DNA of 64,000 nucleotides from Weissella koreensis KCTC 3621 (GTDB lineage Bacteria > Bacillota > Bacilli > Lactobacillales > Lactobacillaceae). Position numbers and translations under genes: made by a program. Below are positions 56,218-64,000 of the stretch, piece by piece. The stretch spans positions 1 through 64,000 of the forward strand of contig NZ_AKGG01000012.1 of assembly GCF_000277645.1 (NCBI RefSeq), in the 5' to 3' direction. Below the pieces are notes generated by a model that saw nothing but the letters and a program-made list of their open reading frames with translations, was not told the origin of the DNA and ran no database searches. The first letter of the stretch is position 1. Every line of letters begins with the position of its first letter.

Positions 56218-56255
56218 AAAAACTAAAACTACGTTAAGACGTAATTTTAGTTTTT
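56218..56255 (-). terminator. Intrinsic terminator after argS
   Basis: AAAAACTAAAA-C-TACGT pairs with ACGTA-A-TTTTAGTTTTT (one mismatch) and T-runs on both sides. Confidence 0.9.
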
Positions 56256-56271
56256 TATTTATAATTTAATA

Positions 56272-57957
56272 TTACATCTCACTTGGTGCTTTAACTCCCA
56301 AAAGGCGCAAAGACTCAGTCAGATTATTTGATACCGCTTGTACAAGGGCTAAACGAGCATTCAATTCATCATCTTCTACCAAGATTTTTGAATTAGCATA
56401 ATACTTGCTAAAAGTACGTGCTAAGTTCAAAGCATATTTAGCAATCACTGATGGTTCACGATCACGCCAGGCCCGACGAATAACTTCATTAAAAGTCCCA
56501 AGTAACTTAACTGTCTCCCAGACTTTTTCATCTGAAATTTCTAAGTGTTCTGGATCAATTTCTGGATTACCTGCTTTTCGCAAAATTGAGTGGGCCCGAG
56601 CATTAGCATATTGCACATATGGTCCAGTATCACCTTCAAAACGCACAACATCTTCTAGTTTAAAGTCAAAATTCAAAGTCCGTTCATTCATCAAATCATG
56701 GAAAACGACCGCTCCAGTTCCAACTTCATGAGCAACTTCTTCTTTATTTGGAAGATCAGGATTCTTTTCATTAATTTGAGCCAAAGCCAAATTTTCAGAA
56801 TCAGCCAAAACATTCTTCAATAAAATAATTCGACCTGAACGTGTTGATAATTTCTTCCCATCAACCGTAATCATTCCAAATACGATATGTTCAATATCGT
56901 CAGACCATTCATAACCCATTTCTTTCAAAATAGCTTTCAATTGTTCGAAATGTTCACGTTGTTCCCCACCAACAATGTAAAGAGATTTTACAAAGTTGTA
57001 GTTCTTCTTACGATAAGTCGCAGCAGCAAGGTCACGAGTCATATACAAAGTAGCACCATCGGTTCGTTTGATCATAGCTACATTTAAATCATAATCATCC
57101 AAGTTAACAACTTGCGCTCCTTGTGACTCAACTAGCTTTCCTTTTTCTTCCAAGCGATCGATCACAGCTTCCATCTTATCGTTGTAGAAAGCCTCACCGT
57201 TGAATGAATCAAATTGAATATCCAAAGAATCATAGACATCCATAAACTCCTTTAATGATTCATCTCTAAACCATTGCCAAAGTTCCAAAGCCTCAGTATC
57301 GCCATCTTCTAGCTTTTTAAACCAAGCTCGACCTTGATCATTTAATTCTGGTTCATTTTCAGCTTTAGCATGGAATTCAACATAATAACGAACCAACGTA
57401 TTAATTGGATCAGCTCTGACCTCAGCCTCTGAGCCCCATTGCTTGTAAGCAACAATCAACTTACCAAATTGAGTTCCCCAATCACCTAAATGGTTAATTT
57501 TAATTGGTTGATAACCATTGGCTTTTGATATTTCTGCCAAAGAATTTCCAATGACAGTTGACCGTAAGTGTCCCATCGACATTGGCTTGGCAATATTTGG
57601 AGAAGACATATCAATTGTAATATGTCCTGCTTCTCCATCTGTATTATGCCCATAATTTTCATTGGAAATAATTTCTTTTAAGATATTCGCCCCAGCAGCC
57701 TTAGGATCTAAAAAGAAATTAACATAAGGTCCCATTGCAATAACTTTTTGATAATCACTAGTATCCATTGCGTCAACTAAGTCACTTGCAATCAAATTGG
57801 GCGCTTTTTTTAATTCCTTTGCTAAGGTGAAGGTTGGGAAAGCATAGTCACCCTTGCTTGAATCTTTTGGAACTTCTATCTTGGCCTTTAACGTCTCAAC
57901 ATCTAAATCAGGTAAAATCGTTGACAATGTTGATGCTATTTTTACTTTATAATCCAT
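56272..57957 (-). CDS. argS: Arginyl-tRNA synthetase
   Basis: A 561-aa class I synthetase. The N-terminal Arg-tRNA-synthetase additional domain is followed by the HIGH-like motif SPNIAKPMSMGHLRST, the Rossmann catalytic core, GKKLSTRSGRIILL at the position of KMSKS, and the DALR anticodon-binding domain (YVQYANARAHSILRKAG; end SLRLLGVKAPSEM). It lies 11 bases after the DUF2187-like gene, with a strong terminator downstream. Confidence 0.96.
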   Translation of the reverse strand: MDYKVKIASTLSTILPDLDVETLKAKIEVPKDSSKGDYAFPTFTLAKELKKAPNLIASDLVDAMDTSDYQKVIAMGPYVNFFLDPKAAGANILKEIISNENYGHNTDGEAGHITIDMSSPNIAKPMSMGHLRSTVIGNSLAEISKANGYQPIKINHLGDWGTQFGKLIVAYKQWGSEAEVRADPINTLVRYYVEFHAKAENEPELNDQGRAWFKKLEDGDTEALELWQWFRDESLKEFMDVYDSLDIQFDSFNGEAFYNDKMEAVIDRLEEKGKLVESQGAQVVNLDDYDLNVAMIKRTDGATLYMTRDLAAATYRKKNYNFVKSLYIVGGEQREHFEQLKAILKEMGYEWSDDIEHIVFGMITVDGKKLSTRSGRIILLKNVLADSENLALAQINEKNPDLPNKEEVAHEVGTGAVVFHDLMNERTLNFDFKLEDVVRFEGDTGPYVQYANARAHSILRKAGNPEIDPEHLEISDEKVWETVKLLGTFNEVIRRAWRDREPSVIAKYALNLARTFSKYYANSKILVEDDELNARLALVQAVSNNLTESLRLLGVKAPSEM

Positions 57958-57968
57958 CGACTTTTCTC

Positions 57969-58271
57969 CTAGTTCGTTTCTTCTGGCTTCTCATCCGTGG
58001 TTTCTTCTTCAGGCAATTCACGAGGAGCTGGGTTTTCAGTCTTAACTAAAATTTTTGTTTCACTCATTCGGGTAATTGCTCGTCGGTTATATTCAACCAC
58101 AGTTGCATCGTCAGCTGGATCATTTTCAGTAATCATGACCAATAAGGCATGTTCGTATATTTTTTCAATAATTCCTTTAAAGGAATGTTCGAAATTAGCA
58201 AATGCGGGTGCTTCAACATAGTCACCAATATCAAATTCTGATGTATTTACAAGCGGTTCTTTTTTAGCCAT
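57969..58271 (-). CDS. DUF2187-like small protein, 100 aa
   Basis: A 100-aa acidic protein. FDIGDYVEAPAFANFEHSFKGIIEKIYEHALLVMI has the KOW-like hook of DUF2187 proteins (GD-V ... G-VEKIYENSVLV), followed by VVEYNRRAITRMS, then a Pro/Glu/Thr tail without structure. Function of DUF2187 proteins is unknown; the fold suggests RNA or ribosome contact. It sits between murE and argS on the same strand. Confidence 0.6.
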   Translation of the reverse strand: MAKKEPLVNTSEFDIGDYVEAPAFANFEHSFKGIIEKIYEHALLVMITENDPADDATVVEYNRRAITRMSETKILVKTENPAPRELPEEETTDEKPEETN

Positions 58272-58354
58272 TCGTCAATCCTCTTTTGTTTTTGTATTTA
58301 ATTAATTTTGTATAAAAATTCAACGCCAATCAACATATTATACCAATTTTTAGG

Positions 58355-59887
58355 TTAATTTTCCAGCTCTGAAACAACTCGTTGTGCAACATTCCAGTCA
58401 TTTTCATATGGGGTATCCACCCCATTAACTTTTTGATATTCATCTAGACCTTTTGCTGCTATTACTACAACATCATTAATTCCAGAAGCACTAATCGCTC
58501 GTTCAATAGCAAGCGAACGATCCATTTCTCTTAAAATTTCTACCTTTGGATTTATAATATTTTGTTCAATCTCATCCGCAATGGCTGAAGGATCTTCAAA
58601 TTGAGGATCATCCGCCGTTAAAATGGCAACATCAGCTCCTTCACTTAAAGCTTTCCCAATGCCTGGGCGACGAGAAACCCCTTTATTTCCAGGAGCCCCA
58701 ACCACTACGCGTAAGACCTTTACTGCTTCATTTGATCGTACGAATTTTAATAAGGCCGCAATTGAGGCATAGTTATGTGCATAATCCACATAGATTGTCC
58801 CATGCTTTTGCGTCGAAAACATTTGCATTCTTCCAGGAATTTGAACTTCTTCTAATCCAGCTTCAATTGCATCTGGATCAGCACCGACTAACCGACTTGC
58901 TAAAGCTGCCGCAGTGGCATTACTTTCGTTAAAATCGCCTGGCAAATCTAGATCATAATTTCCTTGAATATTTAGTCTTTGTGCCTGTTGATTCATTTCA
59001 ATCAGATCAAAATTTGAACCGCTTAAATTAGCAGAATTTGTCCTAAATTCTAAGTCCGGTTTAACTCCATCATCTTGTTGCGCTCCATAAAGCCAAATCC
59101 CATCACGAGGAATTAACTCTGTAGCTCGAGCCATCAATTCTGAAAAATGTTGACTTTCTGCATTCAAAATAATCTGATCAGAATGATCAATTAACATCAT
59201 TTTATGTGCTAAGTAGTCTTCAAATGTCGGATGTTCATTTTCTCCGACATGATCAGGAGAAATATTCAAAAAAATACCAACGTTATATCGGAGGCCATAA
59301 ACCCGTCGCATTTTAAACGCTTGTGAAGAAACTTCCATCACCATATGTGTCATGCCATTATCAACAGCTTCGCGCATTAATTTAAATAGATCTAATGATT
59401 CTGGTGTTGTCAAATGAGCACGGTAATGATTTTCTGGTTTTGGTCCAGTAATCTGACTAATTGTTGATGACAAGGCGACTTTATTATCTGTAGCATGTTT
59501 TAAAATATCATAAATCATGTATGTCGTTGAAGTCTTCCCTTTTGTTCCCGTCACACCAATTAAGTTTAGGGAACGTTGAGGATAATCATAATAAGTCATA
59601 CTTAAAATACTCATAGCCGCCAAACTATCTTCAACATACCAGATTGGAATTGTTATATCATTTAATACTGGCTTTTGTTGGGTAACAATTCCATTTGCCC
59701 CTTTTCGTAAGGCCTCTTCTAAATATTTAGCAGGTAATTCCCCTTTAATAATAAAAAGAGAATCTGATTCCACTTGCTTTGAATTATAACTAATCGTTTG
59801 AAAGACACGTTCTTGATCTTCTGGTGCCTGTACTAATAATCCTTCATCTGATAATACATTAGTTATTTGCTCTGATGTTAATACCAT
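58355..59887 (-). CDS. murE: UDP-N-acetylmuramoyl-tripeptide synthetase MurE (probable L-lysine adding)
   Basis: A 510-aa Mur ligase that adds the third residue to UDP-MurNAc-L-Ala-D-Glu. ATP motif is GVTGTKGKTSTTYM; the middle domain has TTPESLDLF and HMVMEVSSQAFKM; the C-terminal domain has VVGAPGNKGVSRRPGIG. At the amino-acid selecting loop it reads TADDPQFEDP, where meso-DAP enzymes carry DNPR, so L-lysine (or ornithine) is predicted. The gene is 6 bases after folC, and both belong to the Mur ligase superfamily. Confidence 0.92.
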   Translation of the reverse strand: MVLTSEQITNVLSDEGLLVQAPEDQERVFQTISYNSKQVESDSLFIIKGELPAKYLEEALRKGANGIVTQQKPVLNDITIPIWYVEDSLAAMSILSMTYYDYPQRSLNLIGVTGTKGKTSTTYMIYDILKHATDNKVALSSTISQITGPKPENHYRAHLTTPESLDLFKLMREAVDNGMTHMVMEVSSQAFKMRRVYGLRYNVGIFLNISPDHVGENEHPTFEDYLAHKMMLIDHSDQIILNAESQHFSELMARATELIPRDGIWLYGAQQDDGVKPDLEFRTNSANLSGSNFDLIEMNQQAQRLNIQGNYDLDLPGDFNESNATAAALASRLVGADPDAIEAGLEEVQIPGRMQMFSTQKHGTIYVDYAHNYASIAALLKFVRSNEAVKVLRVVVGAPGNKGVSRRPGIGKALSEGADVAILTADDPQFEDPSAIADEIEQNIINPKVEILREMDRSLAIERAISASGINDVVVIAAKGLDEYQKVNGVDTPYENDWNVAQRVVSELEN

Positions 59888-59893
59888 TGAAAA

Positions 59894-61204
59894 TTATCCC
59901 TCTTCCTCGTTAAAAATTGCTCTTAATGTATAAATTGATCCCGTCACAACAATTAAAGCATTCGATGAAGCTCGATACTTACGGGCTAATTGTATTGCTG
60001 CACTAGGATCATCGGCAATTTCAACATCTATATTATTTTTAGTGTTGTGTAGACAATATGATGCCATTGCTTCAGCCGACATCCCCTCTTTTGACTCAGG
60101 AGTTACGGCAATAATTGTTGACGCGATACTAGCTACCAGATCAATTATTTCATGTGCATTTCGATCATCCAATAACCCTAAAACAAAAACAGGTTTAAAT
60201 GGTAAATGCCAAGCTTTAATTGAATCTCTTAATCCGCTAATTCCATCTAAATTACTAGCACCATCATACAATATATTACGATCAGCAACATATTCCATCC
60301 GCCCAGGAATTGATATGTTAGATAAAGCTGCCATTGTCTTATCCTTGGACAATTGGAACCCTTTTTGCTGTAAATAATTAACGATTTGAAGCACCGTACT
60401 TAAATTACTAGCTTGATATGCTCCGGCCAATGGTAAATGAATATCAGGAATATCAGGAATATCATCAATTTTTAATGATAATCCCTGTGGTGCAGTAGAT
60501 AGAATCGTTATCTGAGGCAATGGGTAAGGGTTCCAAAATGCATGAACTGCATCAGTCTGTTCATGCAAAACTTTTTGAACATCATAATCTTGACCTGGGT
60601 AACTAACAATTAATGCACCTGGCTTTATAATTTTGGCATACTCATTAGCTACTTGTTTTAAAGTTGAGCCCGTTGAACAAATATTATCAACTGAAATTTT
60701 AGTATACGCAATTAAATAGGGGGTTCGGACCGCATTAGTGACATCATTACTTCCTCCTGGCCCCTCTTCTAAGATTACAAATTGAGTATCTTGTTGTGCA
60801 AAATAAACTAAGGCGATCAGAACCCACCACTCAAAAGTGCTGAGTAGTGAAAAATCACCATCATGTTTTTTAATTTGGAGTGTAATTTCATGAACAATTT
60901 TGACCACATCTTTTTGACCAATTGGTTGACCATCAATGGTGATCATCGTTAAATCATCTTGAATGGCTGGTGCCGAAAAATGGCCAACATGGTACTGACT
61001 CTCCTGTAGAATGCTTTTCAGCATAGTTCCTGTTGATCCTTTACCATTGGTCCCAGCAATATGAATAATTCGTAGCCTTTTATCTGGATTCCCCAACCAC
61101 GATAAAATTTCGCTAATCATACCCACGCGGGCTAACGAAGGTTTTACAGCTTTCGCAGCTGTAATTTTTTTATTAATTTTACTGTAATCTTCACGACCAA
61201 CCAT
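59894..61204 (-). CDS. folC: Folylpolyglutamate synthase / dihydrofolate synthase
   Basis: A 436-aa Mur-ligase-fold enzyme that adds glutamate to folates. The P-loop is IHIAGTNGKGSTGTML, the lid contains FSAPAIQDDLTMI, and FVILEEGPGGSNDVTNAV with IPGRMEYV and DGASNLDGI are FolC signatures (the DGAHN site reads DGASN). The ATG at 61204 has AAGGA about 10 bases upstream; an in-frame TTG at 61261 is rejected. It is co-directional with murE. Confidence 0.9.
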   Translation of the reverse strand: MVGREDYSKINKKITAAKAVKPSLARVGMISEILSWLGNPDKRLRIIHIAGTNGKGSTGTMLKSILQESQYHVGHFSAPAIQDDLTMITIDGQPIGQKDVVKIVHEITLQIKKHDGDFSLLSTFEWWVLIALVYFAQQDTQFVILEEGPGGSNDVTNAVRTPYLIAYTKISVDNICSTGSTLKQVANEYAKIIKPGALIVSYPGQDYDVQKVLHEQTDAVHAFWNPYPLPQITILSTAPQGLSLKIDDIPDIPDIHLPLAGAYQASNLSTVLQIVNYLQQKGFQLSKDKTMAALSNISIPGRMEYVADRNILYDGASNLDGISGLRDSIKAWHLPFKPVFVLGLLDDRNAHEIIDLVASIASTIIAVTPESKEGMSAEAMASYCLHNTKNNIDVEIADDPSAAIQLARKYRASSNALIVVTGSIYTLRAIFNEEEG

Positions 61205-61337
61205 ATCATCACTATCCTTATTATTATTGTTCCATTCAAAACTTCTTACCAAATTATACAATGTTTTGTCGAAAAAAAACGTTATTCACAAAAACTTCAA
61301 ATTTAGAGCATTAAAATCATACATAATTATGCAATAA

Positions 61338-61375
61338 AAGAGGATTGAAGTCATGCATAATTCTTCAATCCTCTT
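61338..61375 (-). terminator. Intrinsic terminator after htpX
   Basis: AAGAGGATTGAAG/CTTCAATCCTCTT perfect 13-bp stem; T-rich on the minus strand. Confidence 0.88.
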
Positions 61376-61417
61376 ATTAAATTAACATTAACTCTATGTG
61401 TTCAGTATACAAAAAAT

Positions 61418-62311
61418 TTATAACTTTTCAAGTGCTGCAATTCTTTGTTCCATCGGTGGATGAGTCGAAAATAGATTGTTCATCTTATCTCGACTTAAAG
61501 GATTACTAATATATAATCCTGCGCTCGATGGCGCGACATTATCTTCTTGCATAGGTTCGCTCTGCGATATTTTTTGTAAAGCTGAAATCAGCCCTTGCGG
61601 ATTTCGTGTTAACTCAACAGCACCAGCATCAGCCAAATATTCGCGATTTCGCGAAATAGCAAGTTGGACAACAGTTCCCATAATAGGAGCTAAGATCAGT
61701 ACCAGTAATGAAACAATTATACCTAAAATATTATTACTGTTATTGTCTTCATCGTCTCGACGTCCGCCACCCCAAAACATAAAATTAGTTCCAAAGTTAG
61801 CTAACAAGGCAATTACTGATGTTAAAGCCACTGCCAATGTTTGAATCCGAATATCATAATTTCGTACGTGCGTCATTTCATGAGCCATAACGCCTTCTAA
61901 TTCTGTCCGATTTAATCGTTGTAGAATTCCAGTCGTGGCTGCAACTGCTGCATTTTTAGGATTATTACCAGTTGCAAATGCATTTGGCGAAGGATCATCA
62001 ACAATAAAAACACGCGGCATTGGAACATTTGCTACTAAAGCCATATCTTCCACAATGTGCCACAGTTCTGGTGCATCATCTGGACCTTGCAACTCCTGAG
62101 CATGATTCATTTGCATTACAATATCAGTCGATTGGCTATAGATGTAACCAACATAAACAATTCCTACAACCAAGGTAATCATTAACCCCATAGACACTGA
62201 TCGCCACACAAAGTAGCCCAAAGCCGCTCCTACAATTACCAAAAAGATAAAGAATCCGATAAATAACAACACCGTTTTTCGCTTATTTTGACTAATCTGG
62301 TCATACAACAT
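61418..62311 (-). CDS. htpX: Membrane zinc metalloprotease HtpX
   Basis: A 297-aa M48 protease that degrades misfolded membrane proteins. Two N-terminal helices (about 17-35 and 38-57), then catalytic HEMTH in VMAHEMTHVRNYDI, two more helices, and the third zinc ligand Glu in REYLADAGAVEL. It is 2 bases after lemA; lemA-htpX is a common Firmicute pair. Confidence 0.95.
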   Translation of the reverse strand: MLYDQISQNKRKTVLLFIGFFIFLVIVGAALGYFVWRSVSMGLMITLVVGIVYVGYIYSQSTDIVMQMNHAQELQGPDDAPELWHIVEDMALVANVPMPRVFIVDDPSPNAFATGNNPKNAAVAATTGILQRLNRTELEGVMAHEMTHVRNYDIRIQTLAVALTSVIALLANFGTNFMFWGGGRRDDEDNNSNNILGIIVSLLVLILAPIMGTVVQLAISRNREYLADAGAVELTRNPQGLISALQKISQSEPMQEDNVAPSSAGLYISNPLSRDKMNNLFSTHPPMEQRIAALEKL

Positions 62312-62313
62312 AT

Positions 62314-62883
62314 TTATATTCCTTGATCATTAAATGAAACTTTTGGTGCGACTTTTTCCTCACTAGGAACTTCTAAGAAAGCAGACGGTTCAAAATGTCC
62401 CATCTTAGCAACAATTGAAGTTGGAAACATTTGAATCTTCGCATTGTAATTTGAAGTTGTTGAATTAAATAATTGACGAGAATATGCAATTTTATTTTCA
62501 GTATTAGTTAATTCTTCCATCAAATTAGTATATTGCTGATTAGCTTTTAAATCAGGATAGGCTTCTGATAAAGCAAAAACAGATTTCAAAGCTGATGATA
62601 ATTGATTAGAAACCTCCATAGTTGCTTCTTGATCATTTGCTGGAATCTCCATCAATTGGTTTCGCAAACCTATTACTTTTTCCAAAGTGCCTTGTTCATA
62701 CTTGGCATAACCCTTAACCGTCTCAATTAAATTTGGAATCAAATCATTACGTCTCTTCAATTGAACATCAATTTGAGACCATGAATCCTTAGTGTGCATC
62801 CGTGCTGAAACTAAGCCATTATAAATGACTACATAAGCAATCACTAATACTACTATTATTACAATTAAAATAAGTATACTCAT
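62314..62883 (-). CDS. lemA: LemA family protein
   Basis: A 189-aa protein with an N-terminal signal anchor (about residues 2-24), then the helical LemA domain: YNGLVSARMHTKDSWSQIDVQLKRR, LIPNLIETVKGYAKYE, and YPDLKANQQYTNLMEEL. Function is unknown; it is often next to htpX as here. The basic HTKD after the helix and family data suggest the helical bundle is extracytoplasmic. Confidence 0.93.
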   Translation of the reverse strand: MSILILIVIIVVLVIAYVVIYNGLVSARMHTKDSWSQIDVQLKRRNDLIPNLIETVKGYAKYEQGTLEKVIGLRNQLMEIPANDQEATMEVSNQLSSALKSVFALSEAYPDLKANQQYTNLMEELTNTENKIAYSRQLFNSTTSNYNAKIQMFPTSIVAKMGHFEPSAFLEVPSEEKVAPKVSFNDQGI

Positions 62884-62908
62884 ATAAATTATTTATCCCC
62901 TTTAACTA

Positions 62909-64000
62909 TTAAAGATAAGTCGCAATCGTGGCTTGAATGGCAGTTAATTGATCATCAGCCTCAGCGGATGTTGCGCCTTTCGTCCCCACGTAAAACTTAA
63001 TCTTTGGCTCAGTTCCTGAAGGGCGAACAGCTACCCATGAACCATCAGACAACCAATATTTCAATACTTCTGCAGTTGGTAATGTTATTTTTTGAACTGC
63101 CCCTGTTTGCATATCAGTTTCAGTTCCAGCTGCAAAGTCCTCGACCTTAATAACATTCAATGAACCAAAATGTTTAGGTGTTTCTTGACGGAATTTAGCA
63201 ATTAATTGTTCAATTTGTTCTTTTCCATCAATACCCTTAAAGGTCAATGACTTAGTGTTTTCAACAAAATAACCAAATTTTTCAAATAATTCTTGGACAC
63301 CATCATAGACAGTTTTACCAAGTGATTTATAGTAAGCGGCCACTTCAGCCATCAAAATTGTTGCTTGAACTGAATCTTTATCACGTGCAAACGGCTTTAC
63401 CAAGTAACCATATGATTCTTCAAAACCAAAGAGAAAAGTATGATCATGGTTAATTTCATAATTTTTAATCTGTTCAGCAATATATTTAAATCCAGTCAAA
63501 ACGTTAATAGTCTCAATCCCAAAGCTGGCAGCAATATCTGCAGCAAATTCTGAAGAAACGATTGACTTAACTAACACCCCATTTTCAGGTAACTTATTAG
63601 CTTCCTTTTGAGCAGTTAAGATATAATTCATCAAAACTACACCAATTTGATTACCCGTCAACATAACATATTCACCAGATGGTTGACGTACGGCAGTTCC
63701 CATTCGATCAGCATCGGGGTCAACAGCGATTACTACATCAGCACCTTCTTGTTTGGCTAGTTCAATCCCCATCGCCAAAGCTTTTGGATCCTCGGGATTA
63801 GGTAATTCAACAGTTGGGAAATCACCATTTGGTTCTTTTTGTTCTGGAACCATTAATACATTTTTAAAACCTGCATTTTCTAAAGCTTGACCAGTAATCA
63901 TCGCCCCAGTTCCATGCAAAGGTGAGTAGACTAACTTCATATCACGCCCAACAGTGTCGATTAATTCATGATTAATTGATACTGTTTTAACATTTTCAAG
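62909..64000 (-). CDS. Phosphoglucomutase/phosphomannomutase (5' end beyond window)
   Basis: The C-terminal 363 residues of an alpha-D-phosphohexomutase read in from the right edge; the reading frame stays open to base 64000 (it begins LENVKTVSINHELI), so the N-terminus with the catalytic phosphoserine is outside. Visible motifs are SPLHGTG, the Mg2+ loop AVDPDADRMGTAV, the sugar-binding FGFEESYGYLV and the phosphate-binding RPSGTEPKIKFY. Length and motifs match PgcA-type alpha-phosphoglucomutases of about 575 aa, which supply glucose-1-phosphate for envelope sugars. Confidence 0.93.
   Translation of the reverse strand, partial: LENVKTVSINHELIDTVGRDMKLVYSPLHGTGAMITGQALENAGFKNVLMVPEQKEPNGDFPTVELPNPEDPKALAMGIELAKQEGADVVIAVDPDADRMGTAVRQPSGEYVMLTGNQIGVVLMNYILTAQKEANKLPENGVLVKSIVSSEFAADIAASFGIETINVLTGFKYIAEQIKNYEINHDHTFLFGFEESYGYLVKPFARDKDSVQATILMAEVAAYYKSLGKTVYDGVQELFEKFGYFVENTKSLTFKGIDGKEQIEQLIAKFRQETPKHFGSLNVIKVEDFAAGTETDMQTGAVQKITLPTAEVLKYWLSDGSWVAVRPSGTEPKIKFYVGTKGATSAEADDQLTAIQATIATYL

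Noticed and set aside
1..64000. CRISPR arrays, tRNA or rRNA genes, prophage, integrase or intact insertion sequences
   Set aside because: No evenly spaced repeats, cloverleaf sequences, rRNA segments, phage genes or full transposases were seen on reading; gene content is housekeeping throughout.

Overview
The window is an AT-rich stretch (GC looks to be in the mid-30s percent; estimated by eye, not computed) of the chromosome of a low-GC Gram-positive lactic acid bacterium. RpoY, RNase J, YlbG, UPF0223, SepM, the Mn-dependent pyrophosphatase PpaC and the rnc-ftsY-ylxM-ffh block all point to Lactobacillales. MurE carries DDPQ where meso-diaminopimelate enzymes carry DNPR, which suggests lysine-type peptidoglycan. 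A Weissella-like (Leuconostocaceae-type) organism is my best guess, but genus is inference only. Almost everything is housekeeping and on the minus strand; only four plus-strand units are seen (a VanY-like peptidase, rpoY-rnjA, a 50-codon gene, and a marR-MFS pair). There are no rRNA or tRNA genes, CRISPR arrays, intact insertion sequences or prophage.

Layout, left to right. 1-4781: an edge-truncated CynX/NimT-like MFS carrier, an ECF S-component, pyridoxal kinase and DNA polymerase I, transcribed leftward as overlapping genes (probable vitamin B6 salvage). 5017-8657: Na+-type ABC exporter pair and a Wzx-like flippase. 8886-16527: quinone-oxidoreductase-like MDR, topoisomerase III, a gene-free gap holding a candidate small RNA, GMP reductase with an operator-like inverted repeat, YidC, and a disulfide-reductase-like flavoprotein. 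16576-18294: a polar amino acid ABC transporter (permease and binding protein, no ATPase here) behind a leader with a Cys-containing mini-ORF and a terminator. 18296-22918: nucleoid-associated protein, SepM, CoaD, RsmD, YlbG, FtsW. 23159-27350: TypA, inositol-phosphatase-like SuhB, UPF0223, peptide deformylase, and an anchored unknown.

27487-30361 (plus): VanY-like D,D-carboxypeptidase, then RpoY and RNase J1. 30493-41307: lipid kinase, PpaC, ParC, ParE, YigZ, ObgE, UvrC. 41437-46683: phosphoglycerate-mutase-like phosphatase, a new 50-aa gene, TrmD, RimM, a 107-aa unknown, the marR-MFS drug-export module with a perfect palindromic operator, and RpsP. 46776-54325: the SRP block (Ffh, YlxM, FtsY) with Rnc, then AcpP, PlsX and RecG; smc is not between rnc and ftsY. 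54487-64000: an NCS2 purine permease behind a structured, unclassified leader RNA, ArgS, a DUF2187-like protein, MurE, FolC, HtpX, LemA, and an edge-truncated phosphoglucomutase.

Functionally the window covers translation (ArgS, RpsP, RimM, TrmD, Def, TypA, ObgE, RsmD), co-translational targeting and insertion (Ffh, FtsY, YlxM, YidC), DNA topology and repair (ParCE, TopB, PolA, UvrC, RecG), envelope building (MurE, FtsW, VanY, PlsX, AcpP) and RNA processing (RNase J1, RNase III). No large new protein system is visible. The most novel material is non-coding or very small: a candidate sRNA near 12.4 kb, two attenuator-like leaders (18.1-18.26 kb and 55.9-56.1 kb), palindromic sites ahead of obgE, marR and guaC, and the 50-codon gene at 42.2 kb.
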